Assembly: GCA_016715195.1 (NCBI GenBank)
Contig: JADKBB010000011.1
Location: 62,001 to 126,000, forward strand
Length of the DNA: 64,000 nucleotides
Origin: Candidatus Villigracilis proximus
GTDB taxonomy: Bacteria; Chloroflexota; Anaerolineae; Anaerolineales; Villigracilaceae
Direction: 5' to 3'
Shown here piece by piece: positions 27,113 through 36,200 of this stretch. How positions within the stretch are numbered: position 1 is the first letter of the stretch; every line of letters begins with the position of its first letter. A program made the position numbers and the translations under genes. The notes beneath the pieces are model-generated. The model worked only from the letters and a program-made list of their open reading frames with translations, made no database searches and was not told the origin of the DNA.

Positions 27113-28531
27113 ATGGAACCGTTGAAATTTCTTAGCGATGACGATATAAAAGCAATGCATGAAGCAACACTTCACATCATGAGTGAAGTGGGATTGATCT
27201 GGCCGCATAAACCCAGCCTTGATATTTTGCTGGGCGCAGGCTGTACAATAAAAAATAATCGCGTTTGTATGCCGCCGCATTTGGTTGAAGATTGCATTGC
27301 AAAAGCCAATAAAAGACCCGTCATTCGCGGGCGCAACGGACAAGTGAATGAACTGGGCGGCGGAAATTTATACTTTCATAACCTCGGCGGCGCGCGCGAT
27401 GTGTTCGATGCAAAGACCGGCACGCGCAGAATCGCAACCGATCAGGATGTGATCGATGCGACCCGCGTACTGGATGCCCTCCCCAATTGCCACACAGTCA
27501 CCCCGTTCTTCACACCGCAGGATGTGCCTGGTGAATTAATGTCACTCTTTATGTACCGTCACTCCCTTCCGCACACGGTCAAACCTTTGCAGGGACCCGG
27601 CATTCAATTTGCCGAGGAAGTAAAGTATGCGGTTGAAATGGCGCAGGTAATCGGCACGCCCGCCAATGAACTCACGCTTTCCCTCTCCCCCGTCAGCCCG
27701 TTGACGATCCACGACCCCGCGGCTGCCGCAATCGTTGAAATGGCAAAAGCCGGTGTGATCTGCGCCAACCTGCCCGCGCCCACCGGCGGAGCCACATCGC
27801 CGATGACCATCACAGGCAGTCTTGTGCAGCAAAGCGCAGAAACGCTGGCACTGCTCGTCCTCGCGCAAATCGTCAACCCCGGATGCGGTGTTGTATATTG
27901 CGGACGCCTGGGAATGCTGGAGCCGCGCACCGGATTAATTTGGGGCGGCGTGGAACTTGGCATGTCATCGGCGGCCACGGTTCAACTCGGACATTATTAC
28001 GGGTTCAGTGTCAATGTATATGGGTTTTCAACGAACGCACACACCATCGACGCGCAAAACGCATTCGAGCGCGGACTGAACGCATCGATCCCTGCTCTGG
28101 CCGGCGCAGACGAATTATCAGGCATCGGCGAAATGGAAGCGGGCGTAATGGGTTCATACGCTCAAATGGTTTTGGACAATGAACTTGTTGGCAGTATCAT
28201 GCGCCAGCGAAAAGGTCTCTCAGCAGATGCTGCCCATCTTGCAGTGGACATCATCGAAAACGTCATGAATGGCACGCGCAACTTTTTAGGTCAGCGCCAC
28301 ACGCTAAATCATTTGAAAGCCGGTGAAATCGCACTGACAAAACTTGCCGAACGCAATTCATGGGAAACATGGGAAGATAAACTAGGCCGTAAACAAATGG
28401 CAGATTACGCCGCAGACGAAGCAGAAAGGATTCTGCGCGAGCATCAGGTGCCGCCGCTCGAACCTCAGCAGGAAAAAGAACTTGATAGAATCATGGCCGC
28501 GGCTGAAAAAGAAATGGTAAAGAAGAAATAA
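27113..28531 (+). CDS. MttB-family (non-pyrrolysine) corrinoid methyltransferase, paralogue 4
   Basis: This 472-aa protein is a third intact member of the trimethylamine methyltransferase family in the cluster. Key phrases are LSDDDIKAMHEATLHIMSEVGLIWPHKPS, RVCMPPHLVEDCIAKA, GGATSPMTITGSLVQQSAETLALLVL and NFLGQRHTLNHLKAGEI. It is shorter at the N-terminus than paralogue 1 and starts MEPLKF. GTGGAGCAGAC precedes the ATG. No in-frame TAG is present. Divergence from paralogues 1 and 3 suggests a separate substrate or a different methylated position. The DinB-like gene follows nine bases after its stop. Confidence 0.9.
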   Translation: MEPLKFLSDDDIKAMHEATLHIMSEVGLIWPHKPSLDILLGAGCTIKNNRVCMPPHLVEDCIAKANKRPVIRGRNGQVNELGGGNLYFHNLGGARDVFDAKTGTRRIATDQDVIDATRVLDALPNCHTVTPFFTPQDVPGELMSLFMYRHSLPHTVKPLQGPGIQFAEEVKYAVEMAQVIGTPANELTLSLSPVSPLTIHDPAAAAIVEMAKAGVICANLPAPTGGATSPMTITGSLVQQSAETLALLVLAQIVNPGCGVVYCGRLGMLEPRTGLIWGGVELGMSSAATVQLGHYYGFSVNVYGFSTNAHTIDAQNAFERGLNASIPALAGADELSGIGEMEAGVMGSYAQMVLDNELVGSIMRQRKGLSADAAHLAVDIIENVMNGTRNFLGQRHTLNHLKAGEIALTKLAERNSWETWEDKLGRKQMADYAADEAERILREHQVPPLEPQQEKELDRIMAAAEKEMVKKK

Positions 28532-28540
28532 GGAGTTAAT

Positions 28541-29011
28541 ATGTCTGAAGTTAATGTGATCGCTGAAAAATTAATATCTGAAGGCGAAAAATTTGTCGGG
28601 ATTTTCTCTGCATTAACCGATGAGCAGTGGCAAACGGAAGTCTACACCGAAGGCGCCACCTGGACCATCCGCAATGTTCTTTCGCATTTTGTCACATCCG
28701 AGCGTGGACTGGTAAAACTGTTTGAACAGATCCGCCAGGGCGGAAGCGGCGCCGCGGACGATTTCTCAATTGACCGGTACAACGAGTCACAGCAAAAAAA
28801 GACTCAAGATTTACCAGTTGCAGAATTGATTGAGTTATATAAATCCACCCGCGCGGAGACAGTCACATGGGTTTCAGGCTTGCAGGAATCTGAGCTTGAG
28901 ATCATAGGCCGTCATCCATTCCTTGAAACGACCACCTTACGTGAAATGGTCAAGATGTTGTATATCCATAACCAAGTCCATTATCGTGATTTGAAGAAGG
29001 TATTGAAGTAG
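28541..29011 (+). CDS. DinB-like four-helix protein
   Basis: At 156 aa it has the DinB/YfiT arrangement: LTDEQWQTEVYTEGATWTIRNVLSHFVTSERGLV, a central acidic helix, and the late motif HNQVHYRDLKK, giving His residues placed to bind a metal. Characterised relatives include thiol-dependent transferases and hydrolases, while many have no known reaction. AAGGAGTTAAT before the ATG makes the start firm. It is cotranscribed with MttB paralogue 4 and may act on a product or by-product of that pathway; this is a guess from position. Confidence 0.8.
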   Translation: MSEVNVIAEKLISEGEKFVGIFSALTDEQWQTEVYTEGATWTIRNVLSHFVTSERGLVKLFEQIRQGGSGAADDFSIDRYNESQQKKTQDLPVAELIELYKSTRAETVTWVSGLQESELEIIGRHPFLETTTLREMVKMLYIHNQVHYRDLKKVLK

Positions 29012-29136
29012 AAAGTTGGGTAAAGCGTAAGAAGTGAAAAGTGAGAAGTAAATGCAACACACGTCTCATTTTCGCTCTTCTTTTATTCATCCTTCATCTT
29101 TCATTCTTCATCCTTTACACCCCTCATCCTTCCCCT

Positions 29137-30243
29137 ATGAACCTCCCTCCCTTTAAACTCGAACGCTATTTCGCCAAATACGAATTCAATACTGAATTCC
29201 TGCTATGCTCCTCCGACTGTGAAGCCATGTCCATTGCGGATTTGCTTGCCTTCGAAGAAGGTGCAGCGGAGAAACTTCAAAATACATGGCTCGGCTATAC
29301 CGAGTCGCAAGGCAGCCCTGCTTTACGAAAAGAGATCTGCAATATTTACACCACCATGCAGCCGGAAAATATCCTTGTCCACACCGGCGCGGGCGAAGCG
29401 ATCTATCTTTTCATGCACGCCATGTTAAAAGATAATGACCACATCATCGTGCATTCGCCGCACTATCAATCCTTGAGTGAAGTTGCAAAGGGAATCGGTT
29501 GTCAGATCAGCCCGTGGCTGGCGCGTGAAGAAAATAATTGGGCACTCGACCTGAACGAACTCCGCCACCTCATGCGCACGACCACCAAAGCGGTCATCAT
29601 CAACATGCCGAACAACCCAACCGGCTACCTCATGTCTCGTGCGGACTTTGACGAACTGAATAAATTTGTGCAGGAAAAGAAACTACTTCTCTTCTCTGAC
29701 GAAGTCTATCGCGAGTCAGAATACGACCCGGCAATCCGTCTGCCTGCCGCATGTGACTATGGCGAGCACGCCGTTTCACTTGGCGTCACATCTAAAACCT
29801 ATGGCCTCGCCGGTCTGCGCATTGGATGGATCGCCACCAAAAATAAAAAAGTCTATGAGAACATGGCTTCCCTCAAAGACTACACCACCATCTGCAATTC
29901 CGCACCCAGCGAATTCCTTGCGGAAGTTGCCATGCGTCACCGCCAAAAACTCATTGACCGCAACCTCGGCATCATCCAAACCAACCTCGCCATCGTTGAT
30001 ATTTTTTTCACGAATCATTCTTCACTCTTCACCTGGGTCCGTCCACAAGCCGGCTCAATGGGATTCCCCAAACTCCTAAAAGGCGATATTGAAGATTTCT
30101 GCGATAACCTTGTCCGCAAGGCCGGCGTTTTACTTCTCCCCGGCACCATGTATGATGACTCAAGAAATCACTTCCGCTTGGGATTGGGAAGAAAGAATTT
30201 TCCGCAAGGCATTGAACGGGTTGAGAAATACCTTGCAAAATAA
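29137..30243 (+). CDS. Class I/II PLP-dependent aminotransferase
   Basis: This 368-aa enzyme has the fold-type I aminotransferase signatures: GAGEAIYLFMHAML, NMPNNPTGYLMS, FSDEVYRESEY and the PLP lysine K220 in SKTYGLAGLRIGW. It should transfer an amino group between an amino acid and a keto acid. I start at ATG 29137 (MNLPPFKLERYF). The frame is open to 29041, but that part is written by a low-complexity stretch of TTCATCC-like words and would give an implausible hydrophobic leader. No SD is visible at the chosen ATG. It lies at the end of the methyltransferase cluster and could handle the demethylated amino acid. Confidence 0.9.
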   Translation: MNLPPFKLERYFAKYEFNTEFLLCSSDCEAMSIADLLAFEEGAAEKLQNTWLGYTESQGSPALRKEICNIYTTMQPENILVHTGAGEAIYLFMHAMLKDNDHIIVHSPHYQSLSEVAKGIGCQISPWLAREENNWALDLNELRHLMRTTTKAVIINMPNNPTGYLMSRADFDELNKFVQEKKLLLFSDEVYRESEYDPAIRLPAACDYGEHAVSLGVTSKTYGLAGLRIGWIATKNKKVYENMASLKDYTTICNSAPSEFLAEVAMRHRQKLIDRNLGIIQTNLAIVDIFFTNHSSLFTWVRPQAGSMGFPKLLKGDIEDFCDNLVRKAGVLLLPGTMYDDSRNHFRLGLGRKNFPQGIERVEKYLAK

Positions 30244-30255
30244 ATGGGGGCTTAT

Positions 30256-31005
30256 ATGTTTTGGATGATCTACACACTCTACCAAGATTCGTTGATCTTT
30301 GTTCGCAAAAACCTTTTTATCGTCTTTCCGTTTTTCTTGCATCATACAGTTTCCTTATTATCCAATCTATTCCTCTCGATAAATAAATCCATTGACTTTC
30401 TTCTCGATCTTTTTTTACTAATTCTTTACCTTTGCCTGGTTGAAACCTACTGTGTTGCGGCGTTGTACAAAAGGGAGATGTTATCTGATTCAGAAGAAAC
30501 CGTCTGGCAGATCACGAATAGATTCTTTGGAAAGGTTCTTCTCTTATTCTTTACACAAGCTTTTTTTCTACTCTTTCTTTTTATTGTTTACTTAATCCTT
30601 TTCTCCAATGCCAACTTCGTACTTGAAAATTTATTTCTTACTTTTTTTGTACTTTTCGCCGGGATGGTTTATCTGCTTAGCCTGCGGCATTTGATTTGGC
30701 ACAACCCAACCCTTGTGATGGACTCAATAAAAGCAGGAATAAAAAATTTGTACGGGAACTTCTTTCTTTATTTTTCTTTTATCGTAGCAGGGGGCATACT
30801 GACAGCGTATCCATCTATTCTATTTCCCATCAGTTGGGCGCTTGTGCCGCTTTTACCAATAGCCGAGCGTAATAGCTGGGTAGTTTACGGAGGTGGAATT
30901 AACTGGTTTAATTTAATAGTTACTCCCGTACTTCTAGCCATGTTATCAATCGCTTTAACTTATATTTTTTTATCCAGAGATAAAAAAGAAAAACATGCTT
31001 CGTAA
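30256..31005 (+). CDS. Hypothetical polytopic membrane protein, AT-rich
   Basis: I do not recognise a named family. The 249-aa product has about six long hydrophobic segments rich in Phe and Leu (LLLFFTQAFFLLFLFIVYLILF, FFLYFSFIVAGGI) and a Lys-rich cytoplasmic end. ATG 30256 has GGGGG five bases upstream; an ATG at 30244 overlaps nothing better. Base composition is clearly richer in A and T than the neighbours, which may mean recent transfer or just membrane bias. Its last 11 bases overlap the UbiA-like gene, so the two are coupled. Confidence 0.7.
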   Translation: MFWMIYTLYQDSLIFVRKNLFIVFPFFLHHTVSLLSNLFLSINKSIDFLLDLFLLILYLCLVETYCVAALYKREMLSDSEETVWQITNRFFGKVLLLFFTQAFFLLFLFIVYLILFSNANFVLENLFLTFFVLFAGMVYLLSLRHLIWHNPTLVMDSIKAGIKNLYGNFFLYFSFIVAGGILTAYPSILFPISWALVPLLPIAERNSWVVYGGGINWFNLIVTPVLLAMLSIALTYIFLSRDKKEKHAS

Positions 31006-31864
31006 TAGTCTCAAACTCTCCCGCCCCCTCCACCTGCTCCTCGCCGCGTTGACTTATACGCTCGGCGCGAGCATCCCTGCTTATCTTGGGAATTTTCTAC
31101 AGCCAGCGATCTTTGCACTCGGACTTGCAGGTGTTCTGCTCGCACAACTCAGCATGTCACTGCTCGCCGAAGTTTTTCGTCCACACAATGAACCACTGAT
31201 CGAGAATGAAACTCCGCAGCAAAAAGAGACTTTGCGCAACAACCTGCTTTATATCTCAATCGCCGCATTAACCGTCACCGCATTTATCGTCTACCTTCTC
31301 TATCTCAACAAAGCCCTCGCGCTTTCCTCTTTCCTCTTTCTTCTTTCATCCTTCATCCTTATTCTCTCCTATTCCATCCCTCCCATTCGCCTGACCAACC
31401 GCGGATTTGGCGAAGCAGCTCTCGCCGCACACATCGCCTACATCATCCCATCCATCGGATTCCTTTTACAAGCCAAAGAAAATCATCGCCTATTGATCTT
31501 CATTCTCGTTCCGCTCACCGCATTGGCGCTCGCATATTTTCTCATTCTCAACTTTCAAACATTTTCAGATGACCAAAAATATCAGCGCGGGACATTTCTG
31601 CGCCGCCTCACCTGGGAACGCGCAGTACCGCTGCATCACAGCTTGATCGTCTTTACCTACAGCATCTTCGCCATCGCGCCGATACTCGGCTTCTCCGTTC
31701 TGTGGCCCGCCTTACTCACCCTACCCTTCGCCATTTTACAAATCGTTCTCCTGCGCAACATCTCACTCGGCGGCAAACCAAACTGGACTCTACTCACCAC
31801 CACCGCCCTCGCCGTCTTTGGACTCACCACCTATTTCTTAACTCTTACTTTTTGGATTAGATAA
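30995..31864 (+). CDS. UbiA-superfamily prenyltransferase-like membrane protein
   Basis: About eight or nine helices are predicted. The start LKLSRPLHLLLAALTYTLGASIPAYLG and the mid-phrase LSYSIPPIRLTNRGFGEAALA closely resemble MenA/UbiA enzymes, which attach isoprenoid chains to aromatic rings. However, the first Asp-rich motif (NDxxDxxxD) is replaced by SLLAEVFRPHNEP, and the second region has FQTFSDDQKYQRGTFLRRLTWERA, only partly acidic. So the family is likely, but classical prenyl-diphosphate binding is uncertain. It overlaps the upstream membrane gene and is followed by the moeA start within two bases. Confidence 0.75.
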   Translation: MLRNSLKLSRPLHLLLAALTYTLGASIPAYLGNFLQPAIFALGLAGVLLAQLSMSLLAEVFRPHNEPLIENETPQQKETLRNNLLYISIAALTVTAFIVYLLYLNKALALSSFLFLLSSFILILSYSIPPIRLTNRGFGEAALAAHIAYIIPSIGFLLQAKENHRLLIFILVPLTALALAYFLILNFQTFSDDQKYQRGTFLRRLTWERAVPLHHSLIVFTYSIFAIAPILGFSVLWPALLTLPFAILQIVLLRNISLGGKPNWTLLTTTALAVFGLTTYFLTLTFWIR

Positions 31865-31866
31865 CC

Positions 31867-33188
31867 GTGCCCGAATTTTTGACTCTCCTCCCGCCCGATC
31901 AAGCCCGCGACGAATTACTCGCGCATCTCCCCTCGCCGACAATTGACTCTGAATCTGTAGAAGTTATCCACGCTCTCGGCCGCTTCACCGCATCTGACGT
32001 GTTTGCGCCGCACCCTTTGCCAGATTTCCCCCGCACCACCGTGGATGGGTACGCTGTCCGCGCGAAAGATACCTTCGGCGCAAGCGACTCGCTCCCTGCG
32101 TACTTAACCTTGATCGGCGAAGTTCCAATGGGAGATACACCAACCTTTGAATTAAGCGCCGGCCAATGCGCACTGATCCACACTGGCGGCATGCTCCCCA
32201 AAGGCGCAGATGCTGCCGTGATGATCGAATACACACAGATAGTCCGTAAGGGCGACCTTGATGGTCGCCCAGATTTAGATTTAGAGACAACAACGGCAGA
32301 AACAACAAGGGCAGGACAAGCCCTGCCCCTACGGAATCTGAAATCGAAATCTTCAAATCTGTAGCAGACGGTGAAAACGTGATCCGCATTGGTGAAGACG
32401 TGGCCGAAAATCAATTGGTGATTCCCGCCGGCACACAGATCCGTCCCGCAGAAATTGGCGGATTAATGGCACTCGGATTCACATCCATCAACGTTGCCAA
32501 GAAACCGCGGGTTGGATTAATCTCCACCGGCGATGAAGTCATTAACCCAAATCAAGCACCGCGCCCCGGACAAGTGCGCGATATCAACTCGTATACCCTC
32601 GGCGCGCTCGTCGAAAAAAGCGGCGGGGAGGCAATCCGCTATGGGATTTTTAGTGACCAGTTTTCAGTGTTGAAAGAAGCGGCGGCGCAGGCGCTATCCG
32701 AATGTGACGTGCTGATCATCACCGCAGGCTCATCCGCATCCACCAGAGACATGACCGCCGATGTCATCCGCACACTTGGCGAACCCGGCGTGTTGGTACA
32801 TGGCATTAATACAAGACCCGGCAAGCCGACGATCCTCGGTGTGTGCAACGGCAAAGCAGTGATCGGCCTGCCGGGCAACCCCGTCAGCGCATTGGTGAAT
32901 GGATATTTATTTGTTGTGCCGGTCATTGAAAAATTATTGGGCGCACTGCCAAAACCGCGCGCAAGTGTGCAGGCAAAATTGACAGTCAACCTTCCATCGC
33001 AGGCTGGCCGCGAAGATTGGTGGCCGGTAAAATTAAATCAAGTAGAAAGTGGAAAGTGGAATGCCGAACCGATATTTGGAAAATCAAATTTAATTTTTAC
33101 ACTTGCATCCGCTGATGGCTTGCTGCGCATCCACCCCGATGCAACAGGATTAAGTGCGGGCGAAATGACAGAAGTTATTTTGATATAG
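31867..33188 (+). pseudogene. moeA: Molybdopterin molybdenumtransferase, interrupted by a hairpin-repeat insert
   Basis: The first part (GTG 31867 to 32364) has DFPRTTVDGYAVRA and CALIHTGGMLPKGADAAVMIEYTQI. The second (about 32335-33188, other frame) continues ESEIEIFKSVADGENVIRIGEDV, PRVGLISTGDEV, ITAGSSASTRDMT and GLPGNPVSALV. Together they form a complete MoeA, which inserts molybdate into adenylated molybdopterin. Between TQI and ESEIEIF lies an extra stretch of about 90 bases (32243-32333) that contains two perfect hairpins and is not in family proteins; its length shifts the frame. The GTG follows the UbiA-like stop by two bases. With the insert the protein is probably inactive unless an indel error restores frame. 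Confidence 0.8.
32250..32330. repeat. Pair of GC-rich hairpin repeats inserted in moeA
   Basis: Hairpin one is GGGCGACC (32250-32257), loop TTGAT, GGTCGCCC (32263-32270). Hairpin two is GGGCAGG (32309-32315), six-base loop, CCTGCCC (32322-32328) followed by CTACGG. Such GTAGGGGCG...CGCCC-type hairpins look like small non-coding mobile repeats. They lie exactly where family members have no residues. Confidence 0.7.
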
Positions 33189-33251
33189 ACGGGGATCCAA
33201 TAATATCTTTCCTTTTTATGCCTTTGCAACGAAATAAATGTTCGCCTGTTA

Positions 33252-33278
33252 TATAATTCGTTATCTATTTTCAAGGAT
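33252..33278 (+). promoter_or_regulatory. -10 box and SD of the large sensor kinase gene
   Basis: A perfect TATAAT (33252-33257) is followed by an AT-rich leader with AAGGATAA (33273-33280) just before ATG 33285. No well-spaced TTGACA-like -35 box is visible (the closest, TTGCAA at 33224, is 22 bases away). Confidence 0.45.
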
Positions 33279-33284
33279 AACCTT

Positions 33285-36200
33285 ATGAGTTTCGAATACT
33301 CCCCATACATCCTCTCCCTCGTCATCGCCGCATTGATTTCGGGCTGGGCTTTATTTTATATATGGCCGCATCGTAAAACAAACTCCATCTTGATGCTTGT
33401 TCTTTTGGCGGCAGGTGTTGCGGCATGGAGCACAGGATATGCGCTGGAAATTGCCGGCGATGACCTTGCAACAAAATTATTCTGGGGAAAGTTTCAATAC
33501 CTTGGAATTGCAACAATTCCAGTGGCATGGTTATTTTTTGCACTTACCTATACCAACCCATCCCATCAATTTATGCGCCGCACTGTGGCGTGGCTAAGCA
33601 TTATTCCTCTCATTACCCTTGTGCTGACATTTACAACCGAGTTACACGGGTTGGTCTGGACAGAGTTTAGGATTATTCGAGAAGGTGATTTTTCGGCTCT
33701 TCAATTGTCGCATGGACTATGGTTCTGGGTGTACTGGGGATATTCCCAGCTTTTACTGCTGGCCGGAACAACGATCATGGTGCGTTCACTGGTTCGGGCA
33801 CGCGGCGCATTCCGTGGACAGAGAATACTATTCTTTATTGCCGTGCTCGCCCCGTGGATCGGCAACGCCCTCTATGTAACCGGAAATAGTCCAATCGCAT
33901 ATCTAGACCTGACTCCGTTCGCATTTACGATCAGTGTTGCGGCTCTGGTATGGGCGATCTTTGGTTTTCGCTTAATGGATATCGCACCCATGGCGCGCGA
34001 CCGTGTGGTGGATTCGATGCGTGAGGGGATGATCGTGCTTGATGTAAAAGGAAACGTAATAGACATCAACAATGCCGCAGCGCGCATGATCGGAGTTCCC
34101 GTTGCGAACGCCATCGGAAAAACAGCAGGGGATATTTTTTCTCCCTGGGTGCATTTGATGGAGCGCTTCCGCAATGTGACGGATGCAAGAGATGAAATAT
34201 CGGTGGGAGAGGGAGATGCCGAACGTCGCTATGAAGTGCGTCTTTCTCCGCTGCAAGATCAACAGGATCAACTTGTTGGGCGCGTTATTCTGCTGCGCGT
34301 CATGGACGAGGACGAAATACCTCAACCAAGATTTGCCGTGCGCGAACCTGTTCCAACTCCACTGACGAGCGGAACGCCGGAAAGTTCTTCAACCCGTGAG
34401 GATAAATCTAAAAACAAAATATGGAATGCGATTCTTAATTTCTTTTCCCCGCCGCACAGAGATGACCTGCTCATTGGCACGGATATTAATCCAAGCTGGG
34501 CGCGCACCATAGAACGCGTTTTTACGGTCATGCTGCGGGTCGTGGCGGTCATCGGCACGGTTTCGGTGGTATTGTCTCTGCCCTCTGTAAGCGGACTTTT
34601 CATTTACACCTTAACCATCATCAGTGTCGTGGTGATCTTCTGGGTGCTGGCTTTATGGCGCACACTCCCGCTTCGCATTCGCACCACATCATTTATCTTA
34701 ACCATCTTTGCACTGGCTTTTATTGAACTTTTCAACTTTGGCTATTCAGTGGAAGCCTTTACTTATTTTATTTCGATCGTTGTTTTGGGCGTATTGCTTG
34801 AAGGCCTGAGCGGCGGCCTGCGGACATTGTTCGTATCGCTGATTACTCTTTCCATTTTTGGTTTTTTAATCCTGTCCGGCATGCATCGTCCAGTGGGAAT
34901 CGGTGGATATATCCTTCCCGACAGTATCACGGGCGCAATATCCAGTATCACCACCTACATGGCTGCTGCGACGGCGCTGGTGATATCCATTAACGCATTA
35001 ATGCGCAATCTTAACCTTGCATGGCAAAAGGAAACCCAAACTCTTAACCTTTTACAGCAGGAACACGACCTGCTTGAACAACGCGTGGAGGAGCGCACGC
35101 ATGATCTTGCTGAAGCCCGCGATCAGGCAGTTACCATAAGCAGACAAATGAGAAAGTACTACCGCGCCATTGAACAAAGCGGCAACACGATCGTGATCAC
35201 CGACGCGAATGGAAATATTGAATACGTCAATCCGAAATTTGAACAGTCCACCGGGTATTCAATTGCGGAAGCAATGGGAAACAACTCGCGCATTCTTCAA
35301 TCAGGCAAACAGCCCGCCGCACATTACAAACGGTTGTGGCAGACCATCTCAACCGGGAATATCTGGAACGGCGAATTTCTTAATAAACGCAAGGATGGCA
35401 CTTTATATTGGGAGTCTGCCACGATCGCCCCGGTATTGGATCAGGACGGCGTGATCACCAATTATGTCGCTGTGAAAGAAGATATTACAGCCCGCAGACA
35501 GGTGGAAGAGCAATTACAAAAACTTTCCCAGGCCGTGGAACAAAGCGGAAATACCGTCATCGTAATGGATAAAAATGGACTGATCGAATACGTCAACCCC
35601 AAATTTAGCGAAGTGACCGGCTACTCTTCAGAGGAAGCACTCGGGAAATCCCCAATTGCACTGATGAATGGCATCGGAACCACGTCTGATTTCAGTCAGG
35701 ACGAGTGGTGGTTGACCGTCACAGATGGGCGGATATGGCATGGAGAATTCGAAAATCATCGCAAGAACGGCTCCGTGTTTTGGGAATCTGCCACGATCGC
35801 CCCGGTACTTAATCGCGACGGCGATGTGATCAACTTCGTTGAGATCAAACAGGATATTACCGAACAAAAGATTTTGCAGAATCAGTTACAAAAACAAAAC
35901 GACTACCTTTCCATTTTGCATCAAATCACACTCGACCTGCTCAACCGGCGCGAGATCAATGACCTCCTGCAAGTCATCGTAGACCGCTCCGCCATTCTGT
36001 TGGACGCCCCATACAGCAAGCTGCTACTGGAGCAGGATGGCGATCTGGTTGTGGAAGCATTCACAGGCGACCAGGTCGACATAAAAGGCGAACGGTCCCC
36101 GCGTGATCCTTCAAGACTCTCATGGCAGGCATTTAATTCACACCAACCCATCGTACTTGAAGACTATCATTCCTGGAAAGATAGACGCCAGGAGTACGAT

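Noticed and set aside
20530..28531. Pyrrolysine-type amber readthrough as cause of split mttB frames
   Set aside because: The breaks are frame changes, not in-frame TAG codons, and the intact paralogues have none.
33224..33257. TTGCAA as -35 box of the large kinase promoter
   Set aside because: Spacing to TATAAT is 22 bases, too long for a normal promoter.
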